49,126 nucleotides of DNA from SIG440 sp045591095 (GCA_045591095.1 JAZNSF010000014.1:1-49126), one strand, 5' to 3'; positions 41,382 through 49,069 are shown, numbered from the stretch's first letter. Program-made: numbers and translations. The notes: generated from the sequence alone by a model not told the origin.

Positions 41382-42632
41382 TTAAAAAGTATATTTTACT
41401 ATTTGTCCTGTTATATCAGCTTCACTTTCCACATACACATCCATATAATTTGCTGTTGTGGCATGGAATCGTCCGTCTTTGGTGCGAACCTCTGCAAGCA
41501 CCTCCACAGTTCTGCCTTTGTAGGAATCATAAAAAGCTTCTCGCATCTTTTTTTCTAAAAGAAGCATCCGTCCACTTCGCTCTTCTTTAACTGTTTCTGG
41601 CACCTGATTTTCCATTTCGGCGGCAACAGTCCCAGGTCTTTTGGAATATTTAAATATATGCATCTGCATAAATCCGATTTTCTCACAAAAAGCATAAGAT
41701 GCCTCAAACTCTTCCTCGGTCTCGCCGGGGAAGCCTACCATAAGGTCAGTAGTAATAGAAGTATCAGGAATATTCTCTCGCAAAAGCTTGACTGCATCCA
41801 TATATTCTTCGGCAGTGTAGCGGCGCTTCATCCGCTTTAAGGTCTGGGTGCATCCGCTTTGAAGCGACAAGTGAAACTGCGGACAAAGGTTTTTAAGGGG
41901 TTTTATCCGGCTGACAAAATCTTCTGTTATCACAACAGGTTCAATTGACCCAAGTCTAACTCTTTTAATCCCCTCTACAGCACAAACACTTTCTATGACA
42001 TCAATAAGGCTGCGTCCGTCTTTAAGGTCCTTACCATAAGAGCCGATATGAATTCCGGTAAGTACAACCTCCGAAAAACCGTTTTTTGCAATTTCCTCGA
42101 CTTCGCTGACAATCTTTCCTAAATCACGGGAACGGACCGGACCTCTTGCATAGGGGATGATACAATACGTACAGAAATTGCTGCAACCGTCCTCGATTTT
42201 TACTGTGGCCCTGACTCTTGACTGGTCTTTAGCTGCACCCAGTTCCTCAAACTTACGCTCTTTCATTATATCACTCTTGACTATCTGCCGCTTCCCCGAG
42301 ATAGCCTCTCTTACAAGCCGCGGAAGTTCTGCGCGCCCCGAGGTTCCAATCATTACATCTGCCTCGGTGATACTTTCTGCCGCATCAAAATCCGTCTGGG
42401 TATAACAACCCATAACCGCAATTATCGCTTCGGGGTTTTCTTTCCTTGCCTTTCGGATTTGCTGTCTGGACTTTTGCGCACCCATGCTTGTCACCGAACA
42501 TGTATTAACAACAATAACATCGGCTTTACCTGATTTTACCACGCTGTAGCCCTCTTTTTTGAATATTTCGCCAAGGGCCTGGCTCTCATAAAAGTTGGTT
42601 TTGCAGCCTAAAGTTATAAATTTTACCTTCAT
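41382..42632 (-). CDS. mtaB: tRNA t6A37 methylthiotransferase
   Basis: MtaB converts t6A to ms2t6A at position 37 of tRNAs reading ANN codons. The 416-residue protein has the N-terminal UPF0004 domain with cluster cysteines in TLGCKTNFYES, NTCSVTSMG and MGCYTQ. The radical SAM core has GCSNFCTYCIIPYARG, followed by a TRAM-like C-terminus. The frame opens 20 codons earlier, but GGAAGAA places ATG 42632. TLGCKTN with Lys and the overall spacing favour MtaB over MiaB or RimO. Single gene, own promoter. Confidence 0.94.
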   Translation of the reverse strand: MKVKFITLGCKTNFYESQALGEIFKKEGYSVVKSGKADVIVVNTCSVTSMGAQKSRQQIRKARKENPEAIIAVMGCYTQTDFDAAESITEADVMIGTSGRAELPRLVREAISGKRQIVKSDIMKERKFEELGAAKDQSRVRATVKIEDGCSNFCTYCIIPYARGPVRSRDLGKIVSEVEEIAKNGFSEVVLTGIHIGSYGKDLKDGRSLIDVIESVCAVEGIKRVRLGSIEPVVITEDFVSRIKPLKNLCPQFHLSLQSGCTQTLKRMKRRYTAEEYMDAVKLLRENIPDTSITTDLMVGFPGETEEEFEASYAFCEKIGFMQMHIFKYSKRPGTVAAEMENQVPETVKEERSGRMLLLEKKMREAFYDSYKGRTVEVLAEVRTKDGRFHATTANYMDVYVESEADITGQIVKYTF

Positions 42633-42683
42633 TTTTCTATTCTTCCAATTCTTTTTGTTAATTAAATAAAAATTTGTAATAAA

Positions 42684-42712
42684 ATTATACACTTTTTTAT
42701 TGACTAATGCAA
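42684..42712 (-). promoter_or_regulatory. mtaB promoter
   Basis: TTGCAT (42707-42712), a 17-bp spacer and TATAAT (42684-42689) on the minus strand. Its -35 box interleaves with that of the divergent HPr-like gene. Confidence 0.8.
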
Positions 42713-42728
42713 GAAAAAATTATATAAT
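42700..42728 (+). promoter_or_regulatory. promoter of the HPr-like gene
   Basis: TTGACT (42700-42705), a 17-bp spacer and TATAAT (42723-42728) on the plus strand. Two small hairpins in the leader (near 42740-42757 and 42762-42780) precede the ribosome site. Confidence 0.8.
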
Positions 42729-42803
42729 ATATGGGATTAGGTAGGTTTTTTACCTTAATCTGGCAAAAAGCTTTTGCCAAAATAATTTTTCGGAGGTTTC
42801 ACT

Positions 42804-43031
42804 ATGAAAACATTTAACGTTTCACTTAGCTCTATTAATGATGTTAAGAACTTCGTTAACATTGTAAGCCGTTTTGATTATGACATCGATTTGGCTTCGG
42901 GCAGATATGTTGTTGATGCAAAATCTATCATGGGAATTTTCAGTCTTGACCTAAGCAAACCTATCGCTGTTGAAGTTCAAAACGATAACTGTGATGACCT
43001 TGTAGAGCTTCTTAAGCCCTATATCCAGTAG
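42804..43031 (+). CDS. HPr-like protein without the phosphocarrier histidine
   Basis: This 75-residue protein has the HPr fold pattern, shorter than usual HPr (85-88). The regulatory serine region is clear: DAKSIMGIFSL, with Ser41 matching Ser46 of HPr. In place of the GIHARPA loop with His15 it has SINDVKN, so Asn12 replaces the PTS histidine. Like Crh of Bacillus it cannot relay PTS phosphate by His15 but might be phosphorylated on Ser and act in carbon control. RBS TCGGAGG. Single gene with its own promoter. Confidence 0.8.
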   Translation: MKTFNVSLSSINDVKNFVNIVSRFDYDIDLASGRYVVDAKSIMGIFSLDLSKPIAVEVQNDNCDDLVELLKPYIQ

Positions 43032-43134
43032 TATTCAAAAAATGTCATACCGCAAAAAACTTTCGGCCTGTTGTCTTTAAGGCAAAATATGGTCGTGGGT
43101 TTTTGCGCGCTTTTGTGCGTTTTGGAGACGTCCT

Positions 43135-43605
43135 ATGAATGATAAAGAATTTTTTATGACAGCCGCTTTAAAAGAGGCCGAAAAAGCATACTCGCTTGCC
43201 GAAACTCCGATAGGCGCAGTTGTTGTTAAAGATGGCAAAATCATTGCCGCTGCCCACAACTTGCGCGAAACGGGGAAATGCGCCCTCTACCATGCCGAAC
43301 TTCTTGCAATCCACGAAGCAAGCAAAGTTTTGGGTGGCTGGAGGCTTCACGAGTGCGACCTTTATGTCACACTCGAGCCATGCATTATGTGTACGGGTGC
43401 CATAAGCCAAGCAAGGATAAAAAATCTTTATTTCGGGGCATTTGACCCAAAGGGCGGTGCTGTGCTTTCGGCAACCGTTCAAAACGCAAACGGTATCCTT
43501 CAAAACACCAACTGCGAAGGCGGTATACTTTTGGAAGAGTGCACTGCTCTTTTAAAAAAGTTCTTTCGCGAGCTTCGCGAAAGAACACACAAAACCGATA
43601 AATAA
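43135..43605 (+). CDS. tadA: tRNA-specific adenosine deaminase
   Basis: TadA makes inosine at the wobble position of tRNA-Arg(ACG). The 156-residue protein has the zinc motif HAELLAIHEA with the catalytic HAE and PCIMCTGAI with the two Cys ligands, as well as the N-terminal AAHNLRETG substrate loop. GGAGA lies before ATG 43135. I looked for the SRP RNA gene that often follows tadA in Firmicutes and did not see it; ppdK starts 33 nt later. Confidence 0.94.
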   Translation: MNDKEFFMTAALKEAEKAYSLAETPIGAVVVKDGKIIAAAHNLRETGKCALYHAELLAIHEASKVLGGWRLHECDLYVTLEPCIMCTGAISQARIKNLYFGAFDPKGGAVLSATVQNANGILQNTNCEGGILLEECTALLKKFFRELRERTHKTDK

Positions 43606-43638
43606 TTAATAATTATATACATTTAGGAGGAAAATTTA

Positions 43639-46272
43639 ATGTCAAACAAGAAATTTGTTTACCTTTTCAGCGAAGGCGACGCTTCCATGAGAGAACTTCT
43701 CGGTGGTAAGGGCGCAAACCTTGCTGAAATGACAAAAATCGGTCTCCCTGTTCCCCAGGGCTTCACAGTATCTACAGAGGCTTGTACTCAGTACTACGAA
43801 GACGGCCGCAAAATCAACGACGCAATCAAAGCTGAAATTATGGAAAACATCACCAAGATGGAAGCTATCTGCGGTAAGAAGTTCGGAGATAAGGAAAACC
43901 CTCTTTTGGTATCTGTTCGCTCGGGCCCAAGAGCTTCAATGGCCGGTATGATGGATACAATCCTTAACCTTGGTCTTAATGAAGACGTTGTTGAAGCAAT
44001 GTCTGCTAAATCAGGCAACGCTCGTTGGGCTTGGGACTGCTACAGAAGATTTATTCAGATGTACTCTGATGTTGTTATGGAAGTTGGTAAGAAGTACTTC
44101 GAACAGCTTATCGACGAAATGAAAGAAGAAAAGGGCGTTACTCAGGATATCGAGCTTACAGCTGAAGACCTTAAGGTTTTGGCTGGCCAGTTCAAAAACG
44201 AATATAAGAACAAGATTGGTAAAGACTTCCCGTCTGACCCGACCGAACAGCTTATGGGTGCTGTTGAAGCGGTATTCCGTTCATGGGACAACCCCAGAGC
44301 AAACGTTTACCGTCGTGACAATGATATCCCTTATTCATGGGGTACAGCTGTTAACGTTCAGATGATGGCATTTGGTAACATGGGCGACGATTGCGGTACT
44401 GGTGTTGCATTTACCCGTGATCCAGCTACCGGCGAAAGAGGCCTTATGGGTGAATTCCTTGTAAACGCTCAAGGCGAAGACGTTGTTGCAGGTGTTCGTA
44501 CACCTATGCCTATCGCCGAGATGGCTGCAAAGTTCCCCGAAGCATTCGAAGAATTCAACAAGGTTTGCGCTATCCTTGAAGATCACTACAGAGATATGCA
44601 GGATATGGAATTTACCGTTGAAAACAAGAAGCTTTACATGCTTCAGACAAGAAACGGTAAGAGAACAGCAAAAGCAGCTTTAAAAATCGCTTGTGACCTC
44701 GTTGACGAGGGTATGATCGACAAGAAGCAGGCAGTTGCTATGATCGACCCAAGAAACCTTGACACACTTCTTCACCCACAGTTTGACGTAAAGGCTCTTA
44801 AGGCTGCAACACCTGCTGGCCGTGGTCTTGGCGCATCTCCTGGTGCTGCTTGCGGTAAGGTTGTATTTACAGCTGAGGACGCAGAGGCTTGGAATGCACG
44901 CGGCGAAAAGGTTATCCTCGTTCGTCTTGAAACATCACCTGAGGACATCACAGGTATGAAGGTTGCGCAGGGTATCCTTACAGTTCGTGGTGGTATGACC
45001 TCTCACGCTGCCGTTGTTGCTCGTGGTATGGGTACTTGCTGCGTATCAGGTTGTGGCGAAATCAACATGGACGAAGAAAACAAGAAGTTCACTCTTGCAG
45101 GCAAAACCTACACAGAAGGCGACTTTATTTCTATCGATGGTTCAACAGGTAACATCTACGATGGTATCATCCCAACAGTTGATGCTGAAATCGCTGGCGA
45201 GTTTGGCAGAATTATGCAGTGGGCTGACGAGTTCAGAACTCTTAAGGTTAGAACAAACGCAGATACTCCTGCTGACGCTAAGAAAGCAAGAGAACTTGGT
45301 GCTGAAGGTATCGGTCTTTGCCGTACAGAGCATATGTTCTTCGAAGCTGAAAGAATTGCTGCATTCCGTGAAATGATTTGTGCAGACACTGCAGAAGAAA
45401 GAGAAGCAGCTCTTGAAAAGATTCTTCCTTATCAGCAGGGCGACTTTGAGAAGCTTTACGAAGCACTTGAAGGTAACCCCGTAACAATCAGATTCCTTGA
45501 TCCTCCTCTTCATGAATTCGTTCCTACAGAAGAAGCTGATATCAAGGCTCTTGCAGATGCACAGGGCAAGACCGTTGCTGACATCAAAGCAATCATCGCA
45601 TCACTTCACGAATTTAACCCCATGATGGGTCACCGTGGTTGCCGTCTTGCTGTAACTTATCCTGAAATTGCTAAGATGCAGACAAAGGCTGTTATCCGCG
45701 CTGCTATCAATGTTAAGAAGAACCACCCCGATTGGAACGTAGTTCCCGAAATTATGATTCCACTTCCTGGTGATCTTAAGGAATTCAAGTTCGTTAAGAA
45801 CGATGTAGTTGCAGTTGCTGACGCTGAAATCAAAGCTGCCGGCGTAGAACTCCACTACGAAGTTGGTACAATGATGGAAATTCCCAGAGCTTGTCTTACA
45901 GCAGATGCTATCGCTACAGAAGCTGAGTTCTTCTGCTTCGGTACAAACGACCTTACACAGATGACATACGGCTTCTCTCGTGACGATGCTGGTAAGTTCC
46001 TTGACGCTTACTATGATGCAAAGATCTTCGAGAACGATCCATTCGCTAAACTTGACCAGACAGGTGTTGGTAAGCTTATGGAAATGGCGATCACCCTCGG
46101 TAAGCCCGTTAACCCCAAACTTCATGTTGGTATCTGCGGCGAGCACGGCGGCGACCCCGTATCTGTTGAATTCTGCCATCGTGTTGGTCTTGACTATGTT
46201 TCATGTTCACCATTCCGTGTTCCGATTGCAAGACTTGCAGCGGCTCAGGCAGCAATTAAGGATATGAAATAA
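43639..46272 (+). CDS. ppdK: pyruvate, phosphate dikinase
   Basis: PPDK interconverts pyruvate, ATP and phosphate with PEP, AMP and pyrophosphate, and in many anaerobes stands in for pyruvate kinase. The 877-residue protein is full length. It has an N-terminal ATP-grasp domain (LLGGKGANLAEMTKIGLPVPQGF, SVRSGPRASMAGMMDT), a central swivelling domain with catalytic His in GGMTSHAAVVARGMG, and a C-terminal PEP-binding barrel (GLCRTEHMFF, GHRGCRL, CGEHGGDP). RBS AGGAGG. Codon use is strongly biased towards a few codons, as in highly expressed genes. Its end carries a strong terminator. Confidence 0.97.
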   Translation: MSNKKFVYLFSEGDASMRELLGGKGANLAEMTKIGLPVPQGFTVSTEACTQYYEDGRKINDAIKAEIMENITKMEAICGKKFGDKENPLLVSVRSGPRASMAGMMDTILNLGLNEDVVEAMSAKSGNARWAWDCYRRFIQMYSDVVMEVGKKYFEQLIDEMKEEKGVTQDIELTAEDLKVLAGQFKNEYKNKIGKDFPSDPTEQLMGAVEAVFRSWDNPRANVYRRDNDIPYSWGTAVNVQMMAFGNMGDDCGTGVAFTRDPATGERGLMGEFLVNAQGEDVVAGVRTPMPIAEMAAKFPEAFEEFNKVCAILEDHYRDMQDMEFTVENKKLYMLQTRNGKRTAKAALKIACDLVDEGMIDKKQAVAMIDPRNLDTLLHPQFDVKALKAATPAGRGLGASPGAACGKVVFTAEDAEAWNARGEKVILVRLETSPEDITGMKVAQGILTVRGGMTSHAAVVARGMGTCCVSGCGEINMDEENKKFTLAGKTYTEGDFISIDGSTGNIYDGIIPTVDAEIAGEFGRIMQWADEFRTLKVRTNADTPADAKKARELGAEGIGLCRTEHMFFEAERIAAFREMICADTAEEREAALEKILPYQQGDFEKLYEALEGNPVTIRFLDPPLHEFVPTEEADIKALADAQGKTVADIKAIIASLHEFNPMMGHRGCRLAVTYPEIAKMQTKAVIRAAINVKKNHPDWNVVPEIMIPLPGDLKEFKFVKNDVVAVADAEIKAAGVELHYEVGTMMEIPRACLTADAIATEAEFFCFGTNDLTQMTYGFSRDDAGKFLDAYYDAKIFENDPFAKLDQTGVGKLMEMAITLGKPVNPKLHVGICGEHGGDPVSVEFCHRVGLDYVSCSPFRVPIARLAAAQAAIKDMK

Positions 46273-46284
46273 TATCATTAAATG

Positions 46285-46376
46285 TGATTTGGGGCAAAGC
46301 CACTTATCACGCAAAAGGCAAAATTGAATAAAAAAATCGACCTTGTTGGATTCGTCCAATGAGGTCTTTTTTTACG
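46285..46376 (+). repeat. post-ppdK module, unit 1
   Basis: The unit begins TGATTTGGGGCAA, continues TTATCAC..AAAAGGCAAAAT, and ends in a hairpin. A diverged direct repeat lies at 46514. The first half has no ORF. Confidence 0.7.
46339..46373 (+). terminator. ppdK terminator
   Basis: GACCTTGTTGGA and TCCAATGAGGTC pair over 12 bp (two wobbles) around a TTCG tetraloop, followed by seven or eight T. Confidence 0.93.
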
Positions 46377-46513
46377 CTTATCAACCTTATAATCGCCGTA
46401 TTTATGCGACTTTGAGCAATTTCAACCAAATCAAACTACGGAAACGATTGACCGTAGCAATTAAAAACGGTTTTGCCTTTTTGGCGAAAACGACCATTGC
46501 CCAAAAACAAAAT

Positions 46514-46604
46514 TGATTTGGGGCAATCCCAATTATCACTAAAAAGGCAAAATAAAATATCAAAGCGACCTTGTTGGATAAACCAACAAGGTCGCTTTTC
46601 TTTT
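46514..46604 (+). repeat. post-ppdK module, unit 2
   Basis: A direct repeat of 46285-46376 (TGATTTGGGGCAA, ATTATCAC, AAAAGGCAAAAT, then the hairpin GACCTTGTTGG). The 138 bp between the units and the stretch 46605-46776 show no gene. Confidence 0.7.
46565..46604 (+). terminator. second tandem terminator
   Basis: GCGACCTTGTTGG and CCAACAAGGTCGC form a perfect 13-bp stem, followed by TTTTCTTTT. Confidence 0.88.
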
Positions 46605-46776
46605 ATAGGTATGAAATAGGCAAACCTTGTTGAATAGGCATTATTAGGGCATTTGTCAGGGCAATGTTGAGCAGATTAAGGCTGATTAAGACAATATCAG
46701 ACCAACATCCACCAAAATCACAAATTATAAAACCATTTGCCCCTAAAATGATAATGCATAGTGTTCTTATACATAA

Positions 46777-46816
46777 ATTAAAAAGAGGGCTACCAAAAGG
46801 TAGCCCTCTTTTATTA
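46777..46816 (-). terminator. bidirectional terminator after the RHH gene
   Basis: AAGAGGGCTACC and GGTAGCCCTCTT form a 12-bp stem around AAAA, with T-runs on both strands. Confidence 0.88.
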
Positions 46817-46833
46817 CTTTAACACTACTGCTA

Positions 46834-47007
46834 TTATACTTTATCATTTTTAAAAAAGTCTTCAATGATACTTATCACTATATTATTAAAACTTGTATCG
46901 TGTTGTTTAGCTAAATCGCTTACCTTTTCAGCTAACTCATCCGAAATATATATGGTTTTGTATCCGGCTTTTACTTTTTGTTTTGTAGGCTTTGGATTAA
47001 AATTCAC
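46834..47007 (-). CDS. small ribbon-helix-helix protein
   Basis: This 57-residue protein starts at GTG 47007 behind AGAGTGA. A basic, Lys-rich arm (NFNPKPTKQKVKAG) leads to a beta strand YKTIYISDELAEKVSDLAKQ and a second helix starting SFNNIVISIIEDF. This is the pattern of Arc/CopG-type DNA-binding proteins or antitoxins. No toxin gene is adjacent. It lies alone in a repeat-rich, AT-rich gap and might be a remnant of a mobile element or a solitary regulator. Confidence 0.7.
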   Translation of the reverse strand: MNFNPKPTKQKVKAGYKTIYISDELAEKVSDLAKQHDTSFNNIVISIIEDFFKNDKV

Positions 47008-47102
47008 TTTGCATCACTCTTTTCAACAATTTTCTTTTATTATACAATAAAACATATTTTAAAAATATATTAGAATTTTCTATTTTATTTTTCTGTTGTA
47101 TG

Positions 47103-47199
47103 TGTTATACTTATGCTGAAACATAACTCTGTTTTGTTGCGACACAAATACACAAAAGGGGTGGGATTAAGTTTATCCGCCCTTTTTGTGTGTTTTTTC
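47103..47199 (+). ncRNA. possible small transcript with terminator
   Basis: An extended -10 (TG-T-TATACT, 47103-47111) is followed about 40 nt later by a strong terminator, ACACAAAAGGGGTGGGAT with ATCCGCCCTTTTTGTGT, then TTTTTT (47150-47198). The short ORF inside lacks a ribosome site and runs through the terminator. A transcript of about 80 nt is possible. Confidence 0.35.
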
Positions 47200-47211
47200 T
47201 TATTATATATT

Positions 47212-47415
47212 TAGGGGACGCAGTCCCCTAAAACCCCTTGACCGCCGCTCAAAGCCTTAACAGATGTAGCTGCTCAAATTTTTGCATCACGCCAACGCTC
47301 GAATACACGCACTCAGCGTGTGCTCTCGCTAAAAACAACGGCCGAAGCGGAAACTGATTTCCGTTGTTTTTTCTCTAATTCAAAATTTTTCGCAAACATC
47401 TGTATCTTCGGCTTT
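47212..47415 (+). ncRNA. structured repeat element, copy 3
   Basis: Copy 3 has the 5' hairpin TAGGGGAC-GCA-GTCCCCTA, AAAGCC (47251-47256) with GGCTTT (47410-47415), and ACAGATGT (47260-47267) with ACATCTGT (47396-47403). The hairpin ACACGC-ACTCA-GCGTGT is at 47305-47321. An 11-bp hairpin AAAAACAACGG/CCGTTGTTTTT (47331-47341, 47361-47371) has a loop with AGCGGAAACTGATT. Compared with copies 1 and 2 the stems show paired changes and the loops are kept. Same orientation as copy 1. Confidence 0.6.
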
Positions 47416-47479
47416 TCTATGTCGGATTTTAACCCCCTTAAGGAATACCCTAATAGATTTCCGCTTTAAGGGAAGGCGA

Positions 47480-47528
47480 GTGACAGCTGTTTGCGAAGCC
47501 TTGACAAAGGCGCAAAAATCGGCGTCAC
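47480..47528 (+). other. additional hairpin after element copy 3
   Basis: GTGAC (47480-47484) pairs with GTCAC (47524-47528), enclosing TTTGC/GCAAA and GCCTT-GACA-AAGGC. It could be an extension of the element or an independent structure. There is no T-run. Confidence 0.35.
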
Positions 47529-47568
47529 ATCGGATAACTCCCTTATTATTCGCCAGTTAAATGCATTC

Positions 47569-48402
47569 CTACTCCAAAAATCCGCCTATAGCAGACATAT
47601 AAACATGGGATCCATGGGCTGGACACATATATACTTCCCCTGAAGAGCTTTTGGCAACTCTTGTTATTTGGGTATAGCCATTTACCGGGCATAATGTTAT
47701 TTTATTGTTTTTTGCCTGCTGGGCTTGCTTTAACGCAGCCTCTTGTTCCTGTCTTTTCTTTTCTGCATCCGCTTCTTCTTTTGTTTCAAACCATCCTACG
47801 CTTTTGTATTCCTCTACTTTGCTCTCCAAAACATTTTTCTCTCTTCCGTCTGGTGCATACATTGTTAAAAACTTTTCTTTACTCCAACCTACCTTTTCAT
47901 ATACAGAAACATCATTTTCTCCAATCATCAATTCTCTTCCATCTTCTGCATATAAGGTTGTTGGTTTTCCATAATACCACCCGTCCTGTCTGTGCTTTTC
48001 AATATCAGAAAAACCAATCTCTCTTTTTTCTTGTTCTAAGGAATAAATATCGGTTTTAGGTCCTATAAAATATCCACGCTTTCTATATTTCTCTATTTTT
48101 GATGAATCTGTTAAGATATTGGTTAATTCTCCCTCTTTATTGTACACAAAAATAATATCGGATACATCTTTTAACGCGTCTTCTGTTCTTTTGCTAACAT
48201 TTTTATCTTGAAGTTTTCCCGCTGTATCTATTATATAACTACCATTATATAAGGCATCATCAAAAACTGTAATTTCCACTGTTTGAAAATCATCAGCTAT
48301 AACAAATTTACTTTCCACAACATCACTTAGATTTACTAAAATTATTACTACAGTTAACACCAATAAAAAAACTAACCCTAATATAAAAACCCATTTTTTC
48401 AT
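47569..48402 (-). CDS. membrane-anchored repeat protein controlled by the XRE regulator
   Basis: This 277-residue protein has an N-terminal membrane helix (4-24), then four degenerate repeats of 30-38 residues between about 100 and 212. Each contains an (I/V)xxY/H..GW or GY core and a (L/M)YA.DGRE-like strand: KYRKRGYFIG, KHRQDGWYYGKPTTLYAEDGRE, YEKVGWSKEKFLTMYAPDGRE, EYKSVGWFE. A Glu/Lys/Gln-rich coiled coil (207-233) follows, and then a C-terminal part with CPVNG and CPAHGSH that may bind metal. AGGAGGAAG sets ATG 48402. I recognise no family. Divergent from an XRE gene, with operators between. Confidence 0.7.
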   Translation of the reverse strand: MKKWVFILGLVFLLVLTVVIILVNLSDVVESKFVIADDFQTVEITVFDDALYNGSYIIDTAGKLQDKNVSKRTEDALKDVSDIIFVYNKEGELTNILTDSSKIEKYRKRGYFIGPKTDIYSLEQEKREIGFSDIEKHRQDGWYYGKPTTLYAEDGRELMIGENDVSVYEKVGWSKEKFLTMYAPDGREKNVLESKVEEYKSVGWFETKEEADAEKKRQEQEAALKQAQQAKNNKITLCPVNGYTQITRVAKSSSGEVYMCPAHGSHVYMSAIGGFLE

Positions 48403-48442
48403 ACTACTTCCTCCTGCTGCAATTAACCTACATTTTGACAAC

Positions 48443-48471
48443 ATTATATGACAATTTGTCATAATTGTCAA
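48443..48471 (-). promoter_or_regulatory. promoter of the repeat-protein gene
   Basis: TTGACA (48466-48471), a 17-bp spacer and TATAAT (48443-48448) on the minus strand are a perfect consensus. Operator 1 fills the spacer. Confidence 0.9.
48448..48462. promoter_or_regulatory. operator 1, ATGACAnnnTGTCAT
   Basis: A perfect 15-bp inverted repeat lies between the -35 and -10 boxes of the divergent promoter. Binding here would block RNA polymerase. Confidence 0.8.
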
Positions 48472-48480
48472 GATGAAAAT

Positions 48481-48495
48481 ATGACATAATGTCAT
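48481..48495. promoter_or_regulatory. operator 2, ATGACAnnnTGTCAT
   Basis: A second perfect copy of the same 15-bp palindrome lies 18 bp from the first, just before the ribosome site of the XRE gene. It suggests autoregulation. Confidence 0.8.
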
Positions 48496-48507
48496 TAGGT
48501 GATAAAA

Positions 48508-48720
48508 ATGAAAAACAATTTGAAAGCACTAAGAAAAAGTAAAGGCTATACTCAAATATATGTGCAAATGAAAACCGGAATCGAGCAAGCACTTATTTCA
48601 AAATTCGAGAATGGAGATCGGACACCTCCAACTGAAACCCTTATTCAGCTTGCCGACTTTTACGGAGTAAGTATTGACTATATATTATGTCGTACACCCA
48701 ATCCGGAAGTAAACAAATGA
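48508..48720 (+). CDS. XRE-family transcriptional regulator
   Basis: This 70-residue protein is a single helix-turn-helix domain of the Cro/CI type: NNLKALRKSKGYTQIYVQMKTGIEQALISKFENGDR, with the recognition helix around QALISKFENG, and LADFYGVSIDYILCR at the end. AGGTGA places ATG 48508. There is no ligand or protease domain. The two palindromes just upstream are its likely binding sites, so it probably represses itself and the divergent membrane-protein gene. ImmR-like regulators of mobile elements have a similar form. Confidence 0.88.
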   Translation: MKNNLKALRKSKGYTQIYVQMKTGIEQALISKFENGDRTPPTETLIQLADFYGVSIDYILCRTPNPEVNK

Positions 48721-48731
48721 ATTTTTTACTC

Positions 48732-48760
48732 TTGACTTTAACTCTATAATCTTATAGAAT
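48732..48760 (+). promoter_or_regulatory. promoter of the small Cys protein gene
   Basis: TTGACT (48732-48737), a 17-bp spacer and TAGAAT (48755-48760) on the plus strand, 24 bp before the start codon. Confidence 0.78.
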
Positions 48761-48783
48761 TAAACATAAGGCGGTGAAATTTT

Positions 48784-48957
48784 ATGACTTCTTGCGAAAC
48801 ATGCGCAAATTACGAATATGACGAATATTTGGAATGTTACGTCTGCTCAATTAACCTTGACGAAGACGAGATGCAAAAATTCTTAAGTGGCAAGTCCTTT
48901 GACTGCGCCTTTTGGCGTGACGGCGACGAATACGCAATTGTAAAAAAACAAAACTAA
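48784..48957 (+). CDS. small cysteine-containing protein, DUF6472-like
   Basis: This 57-residue acidic protein starts at ATG 48784 behind GGCGGTGA. It has CETCANYEYDEYLECYVCSINLDEDEM-type spacing, with Cys at 4, 7, 18, 21 and 41, then FDCAFWRDGDEYAIVKKQN. The CxxC pair and the second CxxC suggest a zinc ribbon or metal site. It resembles short clostridial proteins that I recall as DUF6472; the family name is uncertain. Function unknown. Confidence 0.75.
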   Translation: MTSCETCANYEYDEYLECYVCSINLDEDEMQKFLSGKSFDCAFWRDGDEYAIVKKQN

Positions 48958-48964
48958 TACTAAA

Positions 48965-49029
48965 GGCGGTGGCTAATGCCACCCCCTTCAGACTACTGAC
49001 AAACCCACCATTTTCAGGTGGGTTTGTGT
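48965..49029 (+). terminator. hairpins after the small Cys protein gene
   Basis: GGTGGC-TAAT-GCCACC, then a perfect 11-bp stem ACAAACCCACC with GGTGGGTTTGT (about 48998-49028). The T content after the second is low, so termination is uncertain. Confidence 0.45.
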
Positions 49030-49069
49030 CGTATATATCAGATTTTTAATAATTCTTGATAGAAATTGC

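Noticed and set aside
43032..43134. SRP RNA gene near tadA, a common arrangement in Firmicutes
   Set aside because: Neither side of tadA shows the conserved SRP RNA loop sequences.
47113..47214. A 33-codon ORF with a hydrophobic end
   Set aside because: It has no ribosome site, begins at the predicted transcript start and runs through a strong terminator hairpin.
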